Below, one piece after another: positions 13,699 through 14,550 of a DNA stretch of 14,550 nucleotides. Within the stretch, counting starts at the first letter, position 1, and each line of letters opens with the position of its first letter. The notes beneath the pieces were generated by a model that made no database searches, was not told where the DNA came from, and was given only the letters and a program-made list of their open reading frames with translations. The stretch comes from Nevskiales bacterium (GTDB lineage: Bacteria > Pseudomonadota > Gammaproteobacteria > Nevskiales > Nevskiaceae), in the NCBI GenBank assembly GCA_022616655.1, contig JAKEEJ010000063.1:1-14550 (forward strand). The letters are read 5' to 3'. The position numbers and the translations under genes are program-made.

Positions 13699-14541
13699 AT
13701 GATGCAGGCTCGGCATGAGCATTATGAGGTAGGCGCCGACTGCATGCGACGCATCATCGTTCTCAACGCCAAGGGTGGTTGCGGCAAGACCACGGTCGCC
13801 ACCAATCTGGCCAGCAACTATGCCGTCCGCGGCTTCAAGACGGCGCTGATTGACTACGATCCCCAGGGCTCCAGCCTGGGCTGGCTCCGGGCCCGTGCGG
13901 CCGATGCGCCACCGGTCTACGGAGTGGCGATCCGGGAATCCAGCCGCCTGCCGCTGGCCGGTGTCTGGCAGACGCGCATCCCGCGCGATACCCAGCGTGT
14001 GGTCGTGGATACCCCGGCCAGCCTGCGGGTCGTTGACCTGGTAGGACGGTTCAGCGCCCAGGATACTTTGCTGATCCCGATTCAACCTTCGGCCGTGGAT
14101 ATACGCGCCACAGCGGATTTCACCCGCGACCTGCTGTTGATCGCCAAGCTGCGCCCACAGGACCGGCGCCTCGCGATGATCGGCAACCGTACCCGCCGCA
14201 ATACCGGCGCGTTTCAGTCCCTGCAACGGTTTCTCGACAATCTGAAAATTCCGGTACTGGAACATCTGCGCGACTCGCATAACTACGCCGTGGCGGCGGA
14301 ACGTGGCCTGGGCGTCTGCGAACTGCCTCCGCCCAATGGGCGCCACGACCATAAGTCCTGGCAGACCATCATGGACTGGATCGAGATGGGTGCCGTGCCG
14401 GCCTCTGTAGTGCGCGTGCCCGGGCCGGTTCCGCCGGTGGCAGTGGGACCGGCATTGCCACTGCCGGCGTTTCTAACCAAACCCTGGGGGTCTCACACGA
14501 CGGAGGAGGTTCCCGTACTGGTGCCCAAGAACCTCAACTGA
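13699..14541 (+). CDS. ParA/MinD-family P-loop ATPase
   Basis: The product is 280 aa from ATG 13699, chosen because GGAGG lies seven bases upstream. A later ATG at 13744 (MRRIIVLNAKGG) would start right at the conserved domain. The deviant Walker A motif AKGGCGKTT (24-32) has the signature Lys25. Walker A' is IDYDPQGSS (51-59) and Walker B VVVDTPA (101-107). IPIQPSAVDIRATADF and a NRTRRNTG segment (163-170) are typical of ParA-like ATPases that dimerise on nucleotide and move over DNA or membrane. From about residue 235 the C-terminus becomes proline- and valine-rich (PGPVPPVAVGPALPLPAF), unlike canonical Soj/ParA. No parB follows in the window, and the chromosomal parAB locus is normally near gidAB, so this looks like an orphan with unknown cargo. 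Possible roles are positioning of a protein complex or polar machinery. Confidence 0.88.
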   Translation: MMQARHEHYEVGADCMRRIIVLNAKGGCGKTTVATNLASNYAVRGFKTALIDYDPQGSSLGWLRARAADAPPVYGVAIRESSRLPLAGVWQTRIPRDTQRVVVDTPASLRVVDLVGRFSAQDTLLIPIQPSAVDIRATADFTRDLLLIAKLRPQDRRLAMIGNRTRRNTGAFQSLQRFLDNLKIPVLEHLRDSHNYAVAAERGLGVCELPPPNGRHDHKSWQTIMDWIEMGAVPASVVRVPGPVPPVAVGPALPLPAFLTKPWGSHTTEEVPVLVPKNLN

Positions 14542-14550
14542 GAAGTTCTA

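Overview
The window looks like ordinary chromosome from a G+C-rich (roughly 60-65% by eye) gammaproteobacterium. The evidence is the gene order lepA-lepB-DUF4845-rnc-era-recO-pdxJ-acpS, the nagZ-hpt-methylthioinosine phosphorylase block, and proteins that align closely from memory with Escherichia coli and Pseudomonas homologues. I cannot place it below class. No rRNA, tRNA, CRISPR array or phage gene is visible.

Layout. Positions 1-172 are non-coding and hold two overlapping, mutually exclusive inverted repeats. Positions 173-6829 (+) form a translation, RNA-processing and cofactor run: lepA (elongation factor 4), lepB (signal peptidase I), a DUF4845 membrane protein, rnc (RNase III), era (GTPase), recO (recombination), pdxJ (vitamin B6) and acpS (ACP activation). 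Positions 6827-6968 are a small MITE-like element sitting exactly on the acpS stop codon. Positions 6986-11982 (+) form a second run: cysM, a DEDDy 3'-5' exonuclease, a CYTH/triphosphate tunnel enzyme, a signal-less YkuD-fold L,D-transpeptidase-like protein, nagZ, hpt and a methylthioinosine phosphorylase. Nearly every junction here is a 1-4 base stop/start overlap. Positions 11994-13673 (-) encode a PAS-GGDEF-EAL cyclic-di-GMP enzyme that converges on the phosphorylase gene. A ParA-like ATPase (13699-14541, +) diverges from it.

How the genes work together. RNase III, Era and LepA all act on RNA or the ribosome. LepB processes exported proteins. The methylthioinosine phosphorylase should release hypoxanthine, which the neighbouring Hpt can convert to IMP. 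NagZ is a cytoplasmic peptidoglycan-recycling enzyme. The YkuD protein overlapping it has no signal peptide, so a cytoplasmic muropeptide-trimming role (as for ElsL of Acinetobacter) is a good hypothesis.

The unusual layer of this window is its junctions rather than its genes. Five gene boundaries carry five different short repeat or palindrome types: a 9-bp-period palindrome (lepA/lepB), a 7-bp-period tandem (rnc/era), a 7-bp-period palindrome holding the pdxJ start codon in its loop (recO/pdxJ), the MITE-like element (acpS/cysM), and a double hairpin (hpt/phosphorylase). Several appear to have been absorbed into gene ends, supplying a stop codon, a ribosome-binding site or terminal protein residues. 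I see no convincing wholly new multi-gene system.
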